Assembly: GCA_035610835.1 (NCBI GenBank)
Contig: CM069459.1
Span: forward strand, 55,347,316 to 55,411,315
DNA: 64,000 nt
Origin: Ophiura sarsii
Taxonomy: Eukaryota > Echinodermata > Ophiuroidea > Amphilepidida > Ophiuridae
Reading direction: 5' to 3'
In this document: in pieces, positions 20,833 through 31,707 of the stretch
How positions within the stretch are numbered: position 1 is the stretch's first letter
Layout: each line of letters opens with the position of its first letter
The notes under the pieces: generated by a model
The model's database searches: none
What the model saw: only the letters and a program-made list of their open reading frames with translations
Told to the model about the DNA's origin: nothing
Program-made: the position numbers and the translations under genes

Positions 20833-21303
20833 TTTTATTGTACCATTTTTATGTCTACTTGATAAGTAGACTTTCTAGACTGTACCTCCAGATATTACTG
20901 AATTATATCAAACCACTTGAAAACATCTTCTAGAAAGTTGGATGAAATTACACATTTTGGAAGTAATTGTATCACTTTTGCCTCTTACATTAACCCTTCA
21001 GATGCTGCAACTGTAAATAATTGTATCACTTTTTTACCAAGTCAAATCTATTTATTTTCTGGTTCTGCAATCTTAGTGCAAATGAAACTTGGGTTGACTA
21101 TAAAACCTTTTAATATCAATAGGTGGCAGCATACACATTACTCTGTGTGACATGGGGCTGTGGTCATCCTACATGAATGGCCACTGGTTCATTACAGGCA
21201 AAAGAAAGAGGCCTTAGTTTTAGTAAATACCAGAAATTTTTGAAAAACTGTTTTAGCCGGGTTCAAATGGGTCCTGGCGGGAAGAAAGCTTACAGAGCAT
21301 AAT
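20833..21303. other. Non-coding stretch
   Basis: Contains AATTGTATCACTTTT twice (20965, 21017) but no gene or element with defined ends. Confidence 0.5.
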
Positions 21304-21560
21304 ATGTGACCCATCACATCAAAACAAACCTCTTGTCGGTATTTCTTGTTTCTAGATATGAAGTCAAGTGTATTGATAAATATCAAGAAATTAAAAGGAA
21401 ATGCTCAGCTTCATTTCATCATATTTCCTGATTCTTTATGCTAAATTTAAATTATGAGGTCTCAATTTAAAGCTTGATTTGTGCATGTTTTGATTATGTT
21501 AAAATCAGACATTGGATAAAATACCCCAAGAGGTATGTTTTGAAATGATGGGTCACATTT
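21304..21560. mobile_element. MITE with TGTGACCCATCA ends
   Basis: TGTGACCCATCACATCAAAA at the left and TTTTGAAATGATGGGTCACA at the right are inverted repeats. A related element with TGTGACCCGTCACGTCAAAA ends is at 48550-48802. Confidence 0.75.
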
Positions 21561-21580
21561 GTGTATCCTGTTTTGTACAG

Positions 21581-21608
21581 ATATTCAAAGATCTCTGCCT
21601 GCGTACAG
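21581..21608 (+). CDS. Candidate 28 bp exon (weak)
   Basis: A pyrimidine-containing acceptor (CCTGTTTTGTACAG) precedes 28 bases that end CAG before GTAGTA. Read in phase 0, as required after the C1 microexon, it gives IFKDLCLRT plus one base. The cysteine falls one position too late for the usual C1 ending (C-x7-C), which counts against it. It could be chance. Confidence 0.15.
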
Positions 21609-21727
21609 GTAGTATTTGGAACATTATCAAACCTAGGTTAATTACTTTTTATTTATGTAATTTTCAAATTAATAATAATTTTCACAAATAATTTCCTCTT
21701 TTTTTCCCTCAAAATATTAACCCCCTA

Positions 21728-21905
21728 ACAGTGTTTCTGATTGGTTATTTACAAGATACACTCATTTGAATAACCAATTATGATACAGCTTTTAAATTGT
21801 TTCACCCTAATCTTTATCAGGGATACAAACAATGTTTCTGATTGGTGCAACAAATGATATATCCATCTTTCTGACCAATTGGCAGGTAGATCTCAGGGGG
21901 TTAAA
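21728..21905 (-). repeat. Repeat shared in inverse with 36170-36710 (empty site)
   Basis: Complemented, this stretch matches the two flanks of 36300-36652, including GACCAATTGGCAGGTAG and ATTGGTGCAACAAATGAT-like words. It lacks the 353 bp MITE found there, so it preserves the pre-insertion structure. Confidence 0.75.
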
Positions 21906-22559
21906 AGCTGAACTTTTTGAATGGGTTTCCTTTTAAAGTGGGACACTGCTTAAATGAGGCATGAAGGAACGGAAGGAAGGATGGGTCTCCCTAGCAACTG
22001 GAGTCATACAAGGTCATACTCCCACACCATAATTTGACATATTGTCCAATATTAAGATGAAACATATTATATGGGGGTGGGGGCAGCAATTGGATCAATG
22101 TCATCCGTAATGTTATGCAGATGGGCAAATAATCAGTCGGAACGCAAGTTCGATTTGACCCCAAATTATTAGGTACGAGGGCGTCCTAATGTAAACACGA
22201 AAAATTCAAATTTAGTCGATCACCTATTTATAAATAACTTACACTTATTTAGGACAAAATATATAAAAAAGGAGACCGCTGATCGTTTACCCACTAACCT
22301 ACAATGAAGCATACATCTATTTTACTTCATACTGTCTTATCGAATCAATATATTCAGACACCAACGACCCGAAATGTGAGATTTCATGCTACTGCATCGG
22401 CGTAAAAACTGACATGAACTGGAAGAAATGGTAGCCAATTTTAGATGAAAACGTCCGTAAATCCCTTATTTTACAACGTCGTAAAAAATCCATCTATACA
22501 GTGGCACATTATAATGAGTTGTTTGATATCCTTCGTGTTTGAAATAGTAATAGTGTTTA
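21906..22559. other. Non-coding stretch
   Basis: No gene found. The word AATCAGTCGGAACGC near 22130 has a partial inverse near 24005, hinting that the fold-back at 22.6-23.4 kb could extend further. Confidence 0.4.
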
Positions 22560-22664
22560 AGACGATTTTTGCCGCATCATTTGAAGCCCGATGTGAAGCT
22601 CAATTGTAGTGACCAAAACTTGGCACTTGACAATAAGTGTTTGAATCTCCCGGTTATAGCTAGT

Positions 22665-22735
22665 TTCCCTTGATAGCGTAAATGGTAAAGCGCTCGCTTG
22701 AAGAACGGGAGGTCCGGGGTTCGATCCTGCACATT
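22665..22735 (+). promoter_or_regulatory. tRNA-like unit, left arm
   Basis: The A box TAGCGTAAATGG is at 22674-22685 and the B box GGTTCGATCC at 22718-22727. The would-be anticodon loop reads TTGAAGA (GAA). The T stem and acceptor stem do not pair, so it is tRNA-derived and not a functional tRNA. Confidence 0.65.
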
Positions 22736-23239
22736 GCACGGATTTATTTTTTCTCATCAAAATCAATTTTGTTGGGTTTTTAATTTATTTATGATTGTTT
22801 TATGATGATTTATGATGACCATGTTTCTTATCCGATATTCCGTCTGGGTGCGATTGTGCTCAGGTTATCCCTTCACCCACTCAAATATCAGTTTCACTAG
22901 ACACATTACGCATAATGAGGAAAATCAGGTGTAAGTGCAGCAAAACATTGTCATGAAAACCATCTTCTAAACGTCACATCATGGGCCGTCCGTGACTCCG
23001 TGCGTATATGAAAAAAATACGTCGCGTCTTTTATACCAGGAAATACAATACAACTTTAAAGTCTCTCTGATCCCGAGCACTATGCCGAGGTTTGTTTGTT
23101 GCTTTGGGATTATTTATACTAGAATGGTGGGGATCTGTTAACTTATGAAAAAGAAATGAACCAAACATTCATAAATAAATCACACACAAAAAATGATTTT
23201 GACGAGAAAAAAATAAATCATATGAAAATGTGCAGAGCA

Positions 23240-23312
23240 GAAGGATCGATTTCGAACCCCGGACCTTTCGTTCTCCAAGCGAACCCTTTACCATCTAAGC
23301 TATCAAGGGAAA
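23240..23312 (-). promoter_or_regulatory. tRNA-like unit, right arm
   Basis: On the minus strand the A box TAGCTTAGATGG is at 23291-23302 and the B box GGTTCGAAATC around 23247-23257. The would-be anticodon loop is TTGGAGA. It faces the left-arm unit, so transcripts from the two would converge. Confidence 0.65.
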
Positions 23313-23399
23313 CTAGTTATATCCGTGAGATTTAAACACTTCATCAATTCTGTTTCTAGAGCCACATGATGCAAAAACATCATTTATTCTGTTAGATAA

Positions 23400-25112
23400 A
23401 AAGGATATCACAGTTATTTAGTTCATAAGTTGAAAAATATTTCCCTCGAAAGATGTCCCTCCTATGCACAAAGCCTGCAATCCGCACAAACATCAAAATA
23501 TAATGCGATCGCATAGGAATGGACAATGGACAAAATACCAATGGTTCCAAATTTTTCTCTCTCTTACAATCTGTTTTTATCTACTTAAATGGTCACGTCG
23601 TAAAATCGATTTAGGAAATAATAATGACTAAAACCCTCATTTATCTGAATATGTGACAATTTTGTAATTTCGCTGTTTAAGACAGCTGTTTGTCAGATCA
23701 ATTAAACGCTACTTTTGTACATTTCACTTTCGATATCGAAAAAATTGCAAACTTCCGATGTGAAATACTCTGCTTGTAAATGTCTGAGACTGGTTTTGAT
23801 AAGTTAGTAAGATAGATTGTATTATTAGGAATATTTCAAGACATTAATCTCCAAAAAAGACTTACATTTGACCTCAAGATCACTCTTGAAATGATAGTTC
23901 AGATTCCGCGGGAGTTTAACTCGGTTTTAGTACCGAAAGTGCGCGGTTCACAATTGCGAAGTTCGTTTCGGTAATAATTGACCTTTTAACGGTTATTCGG
24001 CTAAGAGGCGTTCCGACTAAATTGATTACGGACATATGTGACCGGTCATTTATAAAACATAAGTTGTGTATATAAGGAGAAGAAAAAAAGATTGTCCTCG
24101 TCCGCCCAACAGTGAATTAGGCCAGTGTATTTTTGCTGATTCATGAAATTTTGAAAACATTTCTGGTTTTACAGTATTTTGATTTCATCAGCTTTGATTA
24201 GCTCTAAAGTGTTTAAAAGTGTGTATATTTAGCTTTCTAGCATCCTATTTTAAGGATAGTTTACTACTATCAGTGTGTCTATTTTAAGATCTCATAATTA
24301 CAACTGCTGGATTTCCCCCAACAAATTTTCATATCTTTGATACAAGTTCCTTCTGCAAATTACAGATTTATTCAACTGAATTACATTAGACTGGTTTTTG
24401 TGTCCATAATGGCTGTGTACTACCCAACGAGATAGATATACGTAGAGCGATGACTGTAGCTAGGGCCATTGCCAGCCCATTTTCAATGCAATCCTAAATC
24501 TCGCGTTCGAAATCGTGTAAAATTACAGATGAAACGCCAAATCTTTCAAAACATAGTGAATTCAATCAGTTATACATTAGAAACGTAGAAATAGTCATCA
24601 ACTTTTGTTTTGGATATCTTAATTACTTAGTTTAAGCTACATAAGATATCAGTGTTAAATAAAAGACAGCAATATAATTCTCTAAAATCAGTAATATTAT
24701 TTCAGGGCCCCGTTGCCGCATTTGGTCGCATGAAGCCAGTTTTGCAAATTTGCGACCAATTGAGGCAACGGTTCATGAATGAATCGACTAAATTTAGGGG
24801 ATTTAGTTGATTTGCAAATAGAACGGCAACTTAAATACAATTTTGCGAGCAGACGGCACTCAAAATACTCAAATAACTGGAAATAAACACTTTTCGGTCA
24901 ATCGTGATACGGGATTCTCGCCCAAAATATGTGCATGGAAGATGCATTTACCTACTTATGTGATTGATTTTGCAAAACGATGAAGTTTCATAAAATTATT
25001 TTTTTGGGTTTTGTTGACTTCATTTTCTAGACAAGCAGGGCGCTCTATTCATATTTATCTCATTGGTACTACCTTAAACAATGGAAGTTTTCTGGGTGCC
25101 AGTTTTCCATGC
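23400..25112. other. Long non-coding stretch
   Basis: No exon, RNA gene or bounded element is recognisable. It contains the TGAATTAGGCCAGT...TTCTGGTTTTACAGT phrase (24113-24176), related to the MITE remnant near 6325-6380. Near 24706-24775 CCGTTGCCGCATTTGGTCGC and GCGACCAATTGAGGCAACGG form a short hairpin. Confidence 0.5.
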
Positions 25113-25355
25113 CTAACACTTTCCATGCGGCAGGTGGCTGCAGACGACACCCCCAAATTTCACAAAATGTTTCAAAAATGTCAAAATTGTTACAACAATA
25201 TTTAGAATCACCATGTGAAATGCATTGAAATAAGTACAAACATGCCAAGTATTGATTCAGTTAATTCTTTGGATAGACCTTGAAAGTTGGGAAAGGTTTC
25301 TGAAAAATCTGTTTTGTATTATAGGGTAAAACCAATAGCCATGTTGAAAGTATTA
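25113..25355 (+). mobile_element. CACTTTCC-family MITE
   Basis: It runs from TAACACTTTCCATGCGGCAGG to CATGTTGAAAGTATTA; both ends are slightly worn. Confidence 0.8.
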
Positions 25356-25567
25356 TACCTATCTAAGCATGCATGGAAGTACGAGATAATTTTGATTTGA
25401 CGCACTTGCATAGCCGGTCTCTCTCCCCTAACTTGACCTATTTTGCAGGCCAAGAACCATTACTCAAAAAATATAGGTCTTCTATTATATAACATATTTT
25501 AAAAGGGGAAAAAAAGCTTCAATTCTGAAAGTGAAGATCCATTACCATGCAATGTCATTAGAAAGCT

Positions 25568-25771
25568 ATTCGCTCTTTGCACGGTTCCCCATTTGCAAGG
25601 AGAGCCTCAAACTGGTACCGCATTTAAATCCCATAACATTATGTAACTAGTTCGACTCTCTCTGCACAATTATGACTGGTCATGCAGTGAGATATTGTGA
25701 AATGAAACACTGAATTTCAGTTTGAGGCTCTCTTCCCAAGGCGGATCCTGGCAAAGAACGAATAGGCCTAC
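25568..25771. mobile_element. Hairpin MITE with CTATTCG ends
   Basis: CTATTCGCTCTTTGCACGG and AAGGAGAGCCTCAAACTG at the left pair with CAGTTTGAGGCTCTCTTCCC and TTGGCAAAGAACGAATAG-like sequence at the right. Confidence 0.7.
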
Positions 25772-26161
25772 AACAGTCAGGCATAAATAAACCATTGTAT
25801 GCAATACTATTAGGACTGGTTGGATCATCAATTATTAAACTTGATTTTACCTTTATTGAATTATCGCTATCCAATCTCATTAAAGAATTATCTTTTGATG
25901 GCCGGAGAAATCTAATCCAATTTTGAGTTCTACGAATCTGCAATTTATCTCGTATTATGTTGTCTGCTTGCCGTAGGGTATACTAAATGAACTCCTTATT
26001 TTTGTGCACTGATTTTTCAAGGCCTGCAAAATTGTAACTATATTTTTCACATTTCAAAATGTTTAAGAGTGTGACCTGAGGCCTAGATTTATACACTTTT
26101 GGACACTCACAAGTTTCTTATACTGAAAAATTCTGGTCGTATGGAAAGCGTGTGATTAAAC

Positions 26162-26939
26162 CAGGGATAATTGAATGAAGGGACAAGAAACTATTGTACT
26201 AAAAGTATGCTTGTTCCGGGTGTAAACGTTCCAGTAAAATTATCAATTGCTTTGTTCTATAGTTTCATCACATTTTTGATACATCTTAAATTATCACATT
26301 TTTATCAAATATACCAATAATATTATTAACACTTAGAACGCTATTCAGTTTGACCTAGGCCTAAGCTTTGGGGGAAATTATATTTTGATCGTTTTTTCGA
26401 AAGATTATAGGGGTTGAGTTCTTTGAATAAAAGCACACCCGTAACGCACACGTTATTGTAATGGAATATGATATAGGGCCATTTCTAGCCGGGGGCACTG
26501 ACATTGGAAAGGGGTATAGGTTTGTGCCGCCCTGAAGACCCCCTATATATTTCATTCTCTTCTGCTAGCTCTTTTAAGACCACCCCTTCCCCTTGTGAGC
26601 CTGCATCAGTTTTTATGACCTCCATTTTATTGAAAATTCAAAAAATGGCATTTTCAAAGCCCCAATATTTTAAACATTTTGCGTTCTGAAACCAAATGTT
26701 TCGAATATTTACGTTCTTATACTAATCAAATTTGAAAAACAAACCAGTTGTTAAGACATACTTTTTCGAGAAAATCAGTTCTTAAAGACCCTATTTTTTG
26801 TCATTAAATTCTCTCAGTTCAGTTCCAAAGCACCCTTTTTGATACCCTGGGCGACACACCCTTTCCAAAAAAAGGTTGAGTGCCCCCCCCCCCCCCCCCC
26901 CACACCCAGATTTCTAGTCCCTTCATTCGATTGTCCCTG
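26162..26939. mobile_element. TIR element, 778 bp, ATTRAAC flanks
   Basis: The ends CAGGGATAATTGAATGAAGG and its near-complement (TCATTCGATTGTCCCTG) are inverted over about 30 bp. The flanks are ATTAAAC and ATTGAAC. The interior contains a 19-C tract (26883-26901) and text similar to 39655-39850 (GGGACTGACATTGGAA, CCACCCCxTCC). CAGGGA ends and a 7-8 bp flank suggest a hAT-like element. Confidence 0.7.
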
Positions 26940-27134
26940 ATTGAACCTATCGCAACTATTTCTATGCTTACCTTCGTATCATATTCATAAGCGCTCAGTT
27001 GAATGTCAGCCGGAAGTTGTTGATATAATCCGGTGCTCTCTATACCCCTAATATCTGACATTTAAATATGACCATCAGTGACTACTATAATAGTTCAAGC
27101 TTAATTATTTGGATTCTATTGCTTGTATTGTATA

Positions 27135-27321
27135 TGTGGTAATTTTCGCTAAGGTTTTATTTTTAGCAAATTTCGTGAGTGGACATGAAATCACAAAAAT
27201 TTAATTTTGCATAGAGTTACATTATAATTAATGTACATACCACGGCATTAAAGTTTTGCACATTTTCCAAAAGCTGTAAAATGCGAAAATATATGACGCT
27301 CAAATAACCACTTATACAGTA
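27135..27321. mobile_element. 'TACTGTAAAA' MITE, interrupted at its end
   Basis: It contains the family's GCGAAAATATATGACGCTC and ends ACTTATACAGTA. Other copies have ends TACTGTAAAAGTGG and CACTTTTACAGTA with TTTTCGCG and ATTTCGCG words inside. Family members lie at about 27777-27990, 50745-50945, 53947-54153, 58166-58369, 60900-61073 and 61545-61704. Confidence 0.65.
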
Positions 27322-27322
27322 C

Positions 27323-27774
27323 CAGGGCCGTCAGCAACTTTTGCCCAAGGGGGGTGCGTTTTCACGATTTTTTTACCGGAAAGGGGGGTGCGTTTTCACG
27401 ATATTATACCGGAAAGGGGGGTGCGTTTTCACGATTTTTTACCGGAAAGGGGGGTGCGTTTTCACGATTTTAGTAGTAGTATGAAGTCAGAGTATTAGTG
27501 CTGCAGCACGCTGACGATGCGAGCGCCTCTGGCGCGAAGCCAATAACGGGTGGGTTCCAGGGGCCGCCTTAGGGCCCCTGGTGGGGGTCCAGGGGGGCGA
27601 AGCCCCCGGAAGCTCTGAGCATTACAGCGAATGTAGGACACAATTTTCATGTATCTTGCCATCGTTGACCCCATTTTCCATTCATAAAACAACATGTTAC
27701 CCTAGGAAAAAAAAGAAGAGATTTTCAAGGGGGGTGCGTCCGCACCCAACGCACCCCCCCTTCTGACGGCCCTG
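27323..27774. mobile_element. TIR element CAGGGCCGTCAG with AGTAC duplication
   Basis: The ends CAGGGCCGTCAG and CTGACGGCCCTG are exact inverted repeats, and AGTAC flanks both (27318-27322, 27775-27779). Near the left end a ~33 bp unit (GGGGGGTGCGTTTTCACGAT) repeats almost four times (27348-27470). A palindromic GTCCAGGGGGGCGAAGCCCC lies near 27587-27606. No transposase. The 5 bp duplication leaves the superfamily open. Confidence 0.85.
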
Positions 27775-27776
27775 AG

Positions 27777-27990
27777 TACTGTAAAAGCCAATATTTTTCG
27801 TGTAAAGATATTTTCGCGCATTTTGATATCATAGACATTTCGCGAATTGTTTTTTATGCGGCCGACCTTCTGGATGCACTGCATGAATGTTGAAAACAAT
27901 ATTTTCGCATGCTATAATTTTTGCGGAAAATATTTTGAGCGAAAAGCGCGAAAATAAAACCCCCGCGAAAATGTTCAGCTTTTACAGTAT
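27777..27990. mobile_element. 'TACTGTAAAA' MITE
   Basis: It runs TACTGTAAAAGCCAATATTT to CAGCTTTTACAGTA, with TTTTCGCG / CGCGAAAA words in both arms. It abuts the right flank of the previous element. Confidence 0.75.
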
Positions 27991-28306
27991 ATTGCACAGT
28001 CTTTATCAGACAGCAACACACAAACTCCATTATAAAATATATTTCTATAAATATATTTATATAATGCTGTTTACCAATGTAGTCTGTATAAATGGTATAC
28101 AATTTCTAAGAAACGAACATATCACGGATTAAGATACAGCTATAGATAAACTTTGTTTGGTTGTGAGTCTGTGACGTACCTGAACTGTATGTCATTAAAT
28201 TTGGTACCTACATTTTCTTGCTCTGACAAATCTAAAAAAGTTCCCAATTTCAAAACAAAAAAAAGATTTTGTGATCCTGTAAATGCTCAAGAAATGTAGT
28301 ATGTAG

Positions 28307-28372
28307 CGCATTTTTATGTTCATGAACATAGAATTTTTGAATACTATGTTGCATGAACATACAAATGCGCAC
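28307..28372. repeat. Short inverted repeat
   Basis: GCGCATTTTTATGTTCATG and CATGAACATACAAATGCGC pair with one mismatch around a ~28 bp loop; TTCATGAA is at the inner edge of the left arm. Confidence 0.7.
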
Positions 28373-28599
28373 CCCTATACTGACTGACAAGTGACACTCA
28401 AGAAAACAATGTAGCACAAGCAACAAATAACTGATCTATTTTTAGTCCCCAGATCTGTTAGTTGGCAATATACCCACATTCGTGCTTCTATGCACTATGT
28501 GAGCATGCGTTCCTTACTTTTTTCCTTTTAATTTTTTGGTCATAGTTTTGAAAACTTGCTATGGATGGGGTGCAATATTGAATACACATATGATGTTTA

Positions 28600-28810
28600 A
28601 AATTTTGAGCGTGTATACGTTGAGCATTCGCTGTGTGAACGTTTCGCACGTTGGGTGTAGGTTTCTTCTTTTAAGAAAAAAACTTAAAAGTGCCGTATGC
28701 AGCTGACGAATAAGCAACCTACACCTAACCTGCGAAATGTTCACGCAGTGAATATGCTTAATGTATGCATAGCGTATTGATCACTACGTTGTCACCCGCT
28801 CAACATTTTG
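28600..28810. mobile_element. Hairpin MITE
   Basis: The left arm has TTTTGAGCGTGTATACGTTGAGCATTCGC, then TGTGTGAACGTTTCGCA and GGTGTAGGTT. The right arm mirrors these as AACCTACACCTAACC, TGCGAAATGTTCACGCA and GCTTAATGTATGCATAGCG. No ORF. Confidence 0.75.
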
Positions 28811-28983
28811 AACATGCTCAACGAATTTCATAAACCCCAGCGTACCTCTGCGGACGGCTAATGAATAAAACGTATGCCAATGCCAATTATATCCCGAACC
28901 AATGACAACTTACATGAACATACACCCAAATTTCCAAAACTTCAGGCACACGCTAGCTCTATACGCAACAGTGTGACAGGGCC

Positions 28984-29377
28984 TTAAAGGTATATTATGT
29001 GATCTTTCCAGGGAACGCCCTCAACATCGAAAAAAAAATTGAAAGAAGATTTTCTTGCAGATTTACGTTTCTGATCATAAATCGTACATACATTCCAAGT
29101 TACAGGGCGATACGATTCTTAATTACTTCAAAATCATGATTTTAGAGTGAAAATAAACTGTCGGATAACTCCGACAGTTTATCCGACAGTTTATATTTTT
29201 ACTCTAAATTCACTCTAAAACCATGATTTTGAGGTAATTAGGAATCGTATCGCTCTGTAACTTAGAATGTATGTATGATTTATGATCAGAAATGTAAATC
29301 TGCAAGAAAATCTACTTTCTAAAAAAAATAATGAATAGAGGGCGCTATCTGGAAAAGATCACATAATATGCCTTTAA
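28984..29377. mobile_element. TTAA fold-back element, 394 bp, near-palindromic
   Basis: TTAA lies at both ends (28984-28987, 29374-29377). Almost the whole length is two inverted arms: AGGTATATTATGTGATC, GATTTTCTTGCAGATTTACG, CGATACGATTC and AAAATCATGATTTTAGAGTG all recur complemented. The centre has CTGTCGGATAACTCCGACAG. It is the best-preserved member, with 60045-60427, 19655-20033 and the half at 19119-19280. Confidence 0.9.
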
Positions 29378-30045
29378 AGAAAGGACACTTAGACCGGAGT
29401 TCGTTATCCAACTCCATTGGTTTTGGGTTTTTTTTAAATTTTAGTTGTACTTAGGAATGTGTTACTTGGAATTTTTTTATGGGTATCCGCGATTACGTGT
29501 GTTAAACCAATTTGAATTGGCTATTCATATCCAGCGTCGTCTGAGCATGGGAAATTCCGCAATACAGCGCCCTCCATTGACAAGCTGGTCCCTCCTGTGC
29601 CCCCTCATTGCATATGATTGGTTCTGCTTCGCAGATGACCTCACCCTGGATTCTATGGTCCAATCTCTCAGATCAGTATCTTTATTTATTACAAAGTAGA
29701 TAGAGAGTTATTAAAGTGATGAAGTATACATAGAGAGATGAGACATAGGACAAGTAAGGTATTTAGATGGATTTAGATAGAAAGGTCATACCATCCAATT
29801 ATAGTAATGAAGAAATTGTTGTGGGGTGGTGGGGAACTCAAAAATTTATTTTGTTTTAGGGGTGTACCATCCTCCAAGGTAAAATAAAGTAAATGATGTT
29901 ACAGAAATGTTGGTACTTCTGCAGTACTTCTGCACTTCTGCAAGGTCTATCACAAATAGGTAAACATCAATTGATTATCCTTTTCTGATGCATTGTGGGA
30001 TAGAAAATGGGGCACATACATAATTTGCCAAATTCAAAACCTTGT
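29378..30045. other. Unclassified, mostly non-coding
   Basis: The interval 29490-29680 is GC-richer than its surroundings and has CCAAT-type boxes (ACCAATTTG, TGATTGGTTC), but no clear exon, TATA box or repeat ends. The 84-codon frame at 29445-29699 has no recognisable domain. Confidence 0.35.
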
Positions 30046-30047
30046 AT

Positions 30048-30235
30048 TTCTGTCCGGCCCCTCAACATGTATATAGTAATACCTCCCATGTATAATCTTT
30101 GGGCAGTCTGTTCTAAACATGTCCAAGGGCCAAAAGGACATCGTTCAAAACCTTGAAAGTGCTCTTGCCCCTAAACATGTGTAAAGCAACAATCGTTGGT
30201 CAGTTTTACTTTATACATGCTGAAGGGCCAGAAAA
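30048..30235. mobile_element. Hairpin MITE, 'GGCCCTTCAGCATGT' family
   Basis: It has CTGTCCGGCCCCTCAACATGTAT at the left and ATACATGCTGAAGGGCCAGA at the right, with mirrored CTAAACATGT words inside. A second copy is at 62950-63182. Confidence 0.7.
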
Positions 30236-30245
30236 ACATACTAGG

Positions 30246-30733
30246 TTTTGACACATACTAGCATGCTAGGTTTTGACAAAACAGCCAAGATGGGAAGTGA
30301 AAATCTGTGTACACAAAACAGTTGAGAAGCATTATATGTTTCTGTATAGGAAAGGAACACACAATGCTGAGAAATGCTTGAATTTAGCCTTGTGACAAAA
30401 ATTATATTTGTAAAAATAATAACTGTATGGTATCTACTAGTCATAATAATATGTGTTCAAATAGAGTTCAATGTTATTTCCTTGTGTACAAAGTCCCTTT
30501 ACAATGTTTTAGAGAGGATTATTCAATTTTATGGTTGAATGGATTATATCATAAGCCATAATCGGGTCTGGGGAATTAAAAAGAAAGAAAGATATAGATA
30601 GACACATACTATTTTTATAGAATTTAAAATGACGAAAAGAGATATTGTGATATAATTATTAACGCTGTAATGTTATATAATTAAAGTTGAGCACCTCCTG
30701 CAGAGTTCTAGTATCTTGTTAATCCATACAATC
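30246..30733. other. Non-coding stretch
   Basis: No gene or bounded repeat is recognised. Confidence 0.5.
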
Positions 30734-31059
30734 ATCAGGGGGGTACTCGGATTTGGTTTGGTCGGGGTGTGCCGTTGGAGAGTCAAAACCCCTACCAGAA
30801 TTTCTAAGGGTGATTTCTGGAAAAAATGGTACCCATTTTTAAGGATTTTGCTTCATTATAGACCAAATTTTGGCAAATTTACGCAAAAATAGACACAATG
30901 TTCGCAAAAAAAGACCCATTTGTAAAAATTGACCCCATTATTAGGGATTTTCCAGCACAAAATCATACCCCATGTTTAGGGATTTTTTTTCAAAAAAAGT
31001 GACCCATTAGAGCGGCACATCCCCGTATACCGTATTAGGCGAGTACCCCCTCCCCCCGG
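30734..31059 (-). mobile_element. Poly-G-ended hAT-like MITE, 8 bp duplication
   Basis: ATACAATC flanks both ends (30726-30733, 31060-31067). It is read in reverse relative to other copies: GGGGGGTACTCGGATTTGG comes first and ACGGTATACGGGGATGTG is at the far end. The interior word array is intact. Confidence 0.85.
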
Positions 31060-31067
31060 ATACAATC

Positions 31068-31705
31068 TACTGCTGACTTTCTTTTTTCAAATGTTTATTT
31101 TAAAAAAAAGAACCATGTGTTTTTTGTACATGTAAAATTGGTAGCATTTATCAATCCATTGTCAATGTCATTCAATTGATTTCTGTGTGGATAATATTGC
31201 ATTGTCAAAAAATATTTTCGAGTCTGCAGGGTAGGGTATTTGATTCAAATCAGAATTTGTTTATCATCGAGGAGTGTTGTGCCGTGTTGTTGCTGTGTGT
31301 ATTTGGCCGTGAAGCACGTAGAACTAGTCGTTTGATTACGCAAGTTGTTACGGCGACGAAAAACATTCTCTGTTGGGGGGTTTTCAAAATTTGTGTGAAC
31401 ATTTTGATAAATTTCAAAACGGTATGAACTTTTATAAACATTTCAAAACATTTCTGAAAGAAATTTTGAAAAAAAATATTTTTGTAAAAAAAATATTTAA
31501 AAAAATGAAAGAAAAAAAAATGGGTTGGTCGGGCCCGTTAGAACAGGTTTTTTTCTTCTTCTTTCGCTGCCTCATCGCTTGCGTGCACTGGACCAGAAAT
31601 GTTGGTAACCTTCAACAATCTATTTGGGCTCATCCGAGTGTAATAAATTAACAAAATTATGTAAAATCTGACACAGTAGAGTGATCTTGTGTCTCCTCAG
31701 AAAGT
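31068..31705. other. Non-coding stretch
   Basis: A-rich runs around 31465-31525 and no bounded repeat. Short frames here show no domain. Confidence 0.45.
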
Positions 31706-31707
31706 AA

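Larger units (their letters stand above)
22578..23385. mobile_element. Fold-back element with a tRNA-like unit in each arm
   Basis: The left arm (about 22578-22795) and right arm (about 23170-23385) are inverted, imperfect copies. Shared blocks include TAGTTTCCCTTGATAGC, GGTCCGGGGTTCGA, GATTTATTTTTT-type runs and TCAAAATCA. The ~370 bp between them has no ORF. The arms are diverged by substitutions and short indels, so this is an old structure. Confidence 0.75.

Noticed and set aside
22665..22735. Functional tRNA with GAA anticodon
   Set aside because: The T stem is mismatched, there is no acceptor stem, and an inverted relative with another loop lies in the opposite arm.
29445..29699. 84-codon + strand frame near CCAAT boxes
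   Set aside because: No domain, no start context or splice evidence; too weak to call.
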